From Saccharospirillaceae bacterium (GTDB lineage Bacteria > Pseudomonadota > Gammaproteobacteria > Pseudomonadales > Oceanobacteraceae), in NCBI GenBank assembly GCA_021208685.1, contig JAJOJJ010000011.1, positions 124,001 to 188,000 of the forward strand: a DNA stretch of 64,000 nt. The letters run 5' to 3'. A program made the position numbers and the translations under genes. Shown piece by piece: positions 62,337 through 64,000 of the stretch. Under the pieces are notes generated by a model. The model worked only from the letters and a program-made list of their open reading frames with translations, had not been told where the DNA came from and ran no database searches. Numbering within the stretch: position 1 is the stretch's first letter; the number at the start of each line of letters is the position of its first letter.

Positions 62337-63614
62337 TCAGTTCAGAACTTCGAAAGACAGATCGGCTTTTTCCTGCAAGCGCCGGATAAAACGCTCGTCA
62401 AACATGGAGGCTGGCGTCCAGAAACCACCCTCGCGGTCGCATTTTTTTCCATCGCGGTAATAATCGAGTGCCAGACCACTGGCCGCCTGACCGAGTACTT
62501 TGGCGGTGGAGCCATAACCCGGATCGCCCTTGCCTTTTACGCAGGTGATGAGGGTTTGGCCATCGTCGCTGCGACCGATAAAGCGGATATCAAAAAAGCC
62601 TTCCTGTTGCTGTTTTGGGCTTGGGCCTTCGCCGGGCTTGGGCAGTACGTATTTTTCCAGCAGCCAGCGGCTGGGTTTTAAGGCTGCGCCGAGTAAAAAT
62701 GCTCCGATCCCGCCTGTCATCAGCGCGGCCCCGATCCAGCCCTTCGCACCTGAACCGGTTAACACGGCTTCGTTGTAGCAAAAATGGCTGCCATAGGCAT
62801 GGTTACGCAGGGCGTTGGTGCGATGAACAATCCGGGTATTAATCGCAGCCATGATAAAGGGGGCGGTATAGCTCAGCAGGTCGGTATCTTTCTCAATTCC
62901 GGACATTGTGTTCTGGCGCTGGCTGAAGCCATGACCAGCCGGGCACAGGGAGTAGGGGTTGGCTAACTCTTTGCGCAGAGCCGGATTCGCCATCACTTCT
63001 TTTGTCAGTTCCAGCATGCTGGCGATGGTTCCGCCGGAGATTCCCCCTTTGCCTGCTTTAAGCCGCATATGAACCTGGCTGGCATGATGACCAAACCGCT
63101 TTTGGGCTTCGGCTTGCAGAAAATAAACGCCCATATCGGAGGGAACTGAATCAAATCCGCAGCAATGCACGATGCGCGCACCGGAGGCTTTGGCAGCGGT
63201 TTCGTATTTTTCCAGCATGCGTTTAATCCACTGCGGCTCGCCGGTTAAATCGCAATAATCAGTACCGCTTTCGGCACAGGCTCTGACCAGTGGTTCGCCG
63301 TACAGGGCATAGGGGCCAACGGTGGAAACGATCACTCTGGTTTGTTCACACAGGGCACGAACCTGGTCGTCGCGGCTGGCATCGGCGAGCAGAATCGGCA
63401 GATGTCTGGCGTCGTCTCCCAGTGCCGGCACCAGACTGCCGCGCACCGTTTGCAACTTACTTTCTGAACGGCCGGCAATGGCCCATTTCAGTTCGCCATT
63501 AAGGCCGTAAGTTTCCGCCAGATAGCGGGTGAGAATCTGGCCGACAAAACTGGTGGCGCCAAACACGATCAGATCGAAATGAGGTGTGGTTGCATCAGGG
63601 CTGGTGGCGGTCAT
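62337..63614 (-). CDS. Saccharopine-dehydrogenase-like / trans-acting enoyl reductase family protein
   Basis: 425 residues from the ATG at 63614, with AAGGAG six bases upstream; the open frame upstream has no support. The Rossmann motif is VFGATSFVGQILTRYLAE (about 17-34), followed by the saccharopine-dehydrogenase-type YCDLTGEPQWI and HCCGFDSVPSD. Similar to mycobacterial trans-acting enoyl reductases and eukaryotic SCCPDH. The C-terminal part has a hydrophobic helix pair (about 315-335). NAD(P)-linked; substrate unknown. Confidence 0.88.
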   Translation of the reverse strand: MTATSPDATTPHFDLIVFGATSFVGQILTRYLAETYGLNGELKWAIAGRSESKLQTVRGSLVPALGDDARHLPILLADASRDDQVRALCEQTRVIVSTVGPYALYGEPLVRACAESGTDYCDLTGEPQWIKRMLEKYETAAKASGARIVHCCGFDSVPSDMGVYFLQAEAQKRFGHHASQVHMRLKAGKGGISGGTIASMLELTKEVMANPALRKELANPYSLCPAGHGFSQRQNTMSGIEKDTDLLSYTAPFIMAAINTRIVHRTNALRNHAYGSHFCYNEAVLTGSGAKGWIGAALMTGGIGAFLLGAALKPSRWLLEKYVLPKPGEGPSPKQQQEGFFDIRFIGRSDDGQTLITCVKGKGDPGYGSTAKVLGQAASGLALDYYRDGKKCDREGGFWTPASMFDERFIRRLQEKADLSFEVLN

Positions 63615-63758
63615 AGCTGGCTCCTTGTCATTTTCTTTTGGGCTGCGGCAACGCTTTTTATTATCAGAGGCAGGCAAGTTACCGCTAAAGCCGATGGAAT
63701 GTAAGGGCTGGGAAGACCACAGAGGAGGGCATCCGGGTCAGTGTGGCATGGCAGGGTT

Positions 63759-63784
63759 GTATATATGGATAAACGTATATATGA
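63759..63784 (+). promoter_or_regulatory. AT-rich dyad/direct repeat before the ArsR gene
   Basis: ATATAT (63761-63766), ten bases, ATATAT (63777-63782); also GTATATATG twice (63759, 63775), 16 bases apart. It lies 30 bases before the GTG start, as ArsR operators do. Confidence 0.5.
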
Positions 63785-63813
63785 TTTTCCGCATATTTTG
63801 GCTGGTGTGTGCT

Positions 63814-64000
63814 GTGAATCCGCTGACGCTGTTTAAATGTCTGAATGATGAAACCCGGCTGGTGATGGTGTTGCTGTTGCAGCAGTACGGCGAGCTGTGT
63901 GTGTGCGATTTAATGGCTGCACTGGAAGAAAGCCAGCCGAAAATTTCCCGCCATCTGGCACAACTGCGTTCGGCAGAATTACTCAGCAGCGAAAAGCGCG
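63814..64000 (+). CDS. ArsR-family metalloregulator, N-terminal part
   Basis: Partial: the window ends inside it, 62 residues visible. GTG start at 63814; an ATG at 63781 in frame would place the start inside the AT-rich dyad and adds an unlikely hydrophobic leader. ELCVCDLMAAL followed by SQPKISRHLAQL is the ArsR helix-turn-helix with the Cys-Val-Cys arsenite-binding motif. Repressor of arsenic resistance genes, which would lie to the right. Close to E. coli ArsR in length and order. Confidence 0.92.
   Translation, partial: MNPLTLFKCLNDETRLVMVLLLQQYGELCVCDLMAALEESQPKISRHLAQLRSAELLSSEKR

Overview
The window is ordinary, gene-dense gammaproteobacterial chromosome. GC looks to be a little over 50% by eye (not computed). 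The best guess is a marine Oceanospirillales-type bacterium related to Thalassolituus/Oceanobacter. That rests on the gene order topA-side genes - sulA - lexA - psrA - nagZ - MTIP - csiV - mfd - gap - nqrABCDEF, which I recall from Pseudomonas (PA3010 to PA2994), combined with a Na+-pumping NADH dehydrogenase, a DUF3015/DUF4105 pair and a TesB/4HBT pair. I see no prophage, insertion sequence, CRISPR array, tRNA or rRNA.

Layout. 1-4372: the end of thiC, then thiO-thiS-thiG and a thiD-thiE fusion, all with overlapping or very close genes (thiamine synthesis by the glycine oxidase route). 4358-7628: htpG behind an excellent sigma-32 promoter whose -35 lies inside thiDE, then a small outer-membrane protein and a DUF6586-like gene. 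7749-9457: a small conserved gene, then sulA and lexA on the minus strand with two tandem SOS boxes. 9375-12530: psrA with a double operator, a signal-peptide-less YkuD enzyme overlapping nagZ, and an MTAP-family phosphorylase; this looks like a peptidoglycan/nucleoside salvage operon. 12641-16914 (minus): mfd and csiV. 17099-24725: gap, then nqrABCDEF; nqrA carries a frameshift 20 codons before its expected end.

25072-38329: desaturase, Lcp/MpaB-type haem oxygenase, short-chain dehydrogenase, an unknown gene, a HEPN-like gene with swapped catalytic residues, nitroreductase, a very long DUF349 protein, a lipoprotein hydrolase, exonuclease I, a permease and an unknown gene. 38423-45264: TSUP transporter, dbpA, trmA, tesB, a 4HBT thioesterase, an HD-GYP protein and a small gene. 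45257-54352: M23 peptidase and xseA on minus, then DUF3015, DUF4105, a hydrolase, guaB and guaA on plus.

54342-64000: a run of small hairpins after guaA, then fadH and a PadR regulator diverging across two copies of one palindrome, a metallo-beta-lactamase-fold hydrolase, a LysR regulator diverging from DoxX and glutathionyl-hydroquinone reductase genes, a cold-shock gene with a long leader, a RIO kinase, a saccharopine-dehydrogenase-like protein and the start of an ArsR regulator.

I found no obviously new multi-gene system. The most interesting items are the probable cytosolic L,D-carboxypeptidase next to nagZ, the HEPN-like protein with a reciprocal R/H swap, the hairpin array at 54342-54479, the nqrA frameshift, and several well-defined operators (sigma-32, LexA, PsrA, PadR, LysR).
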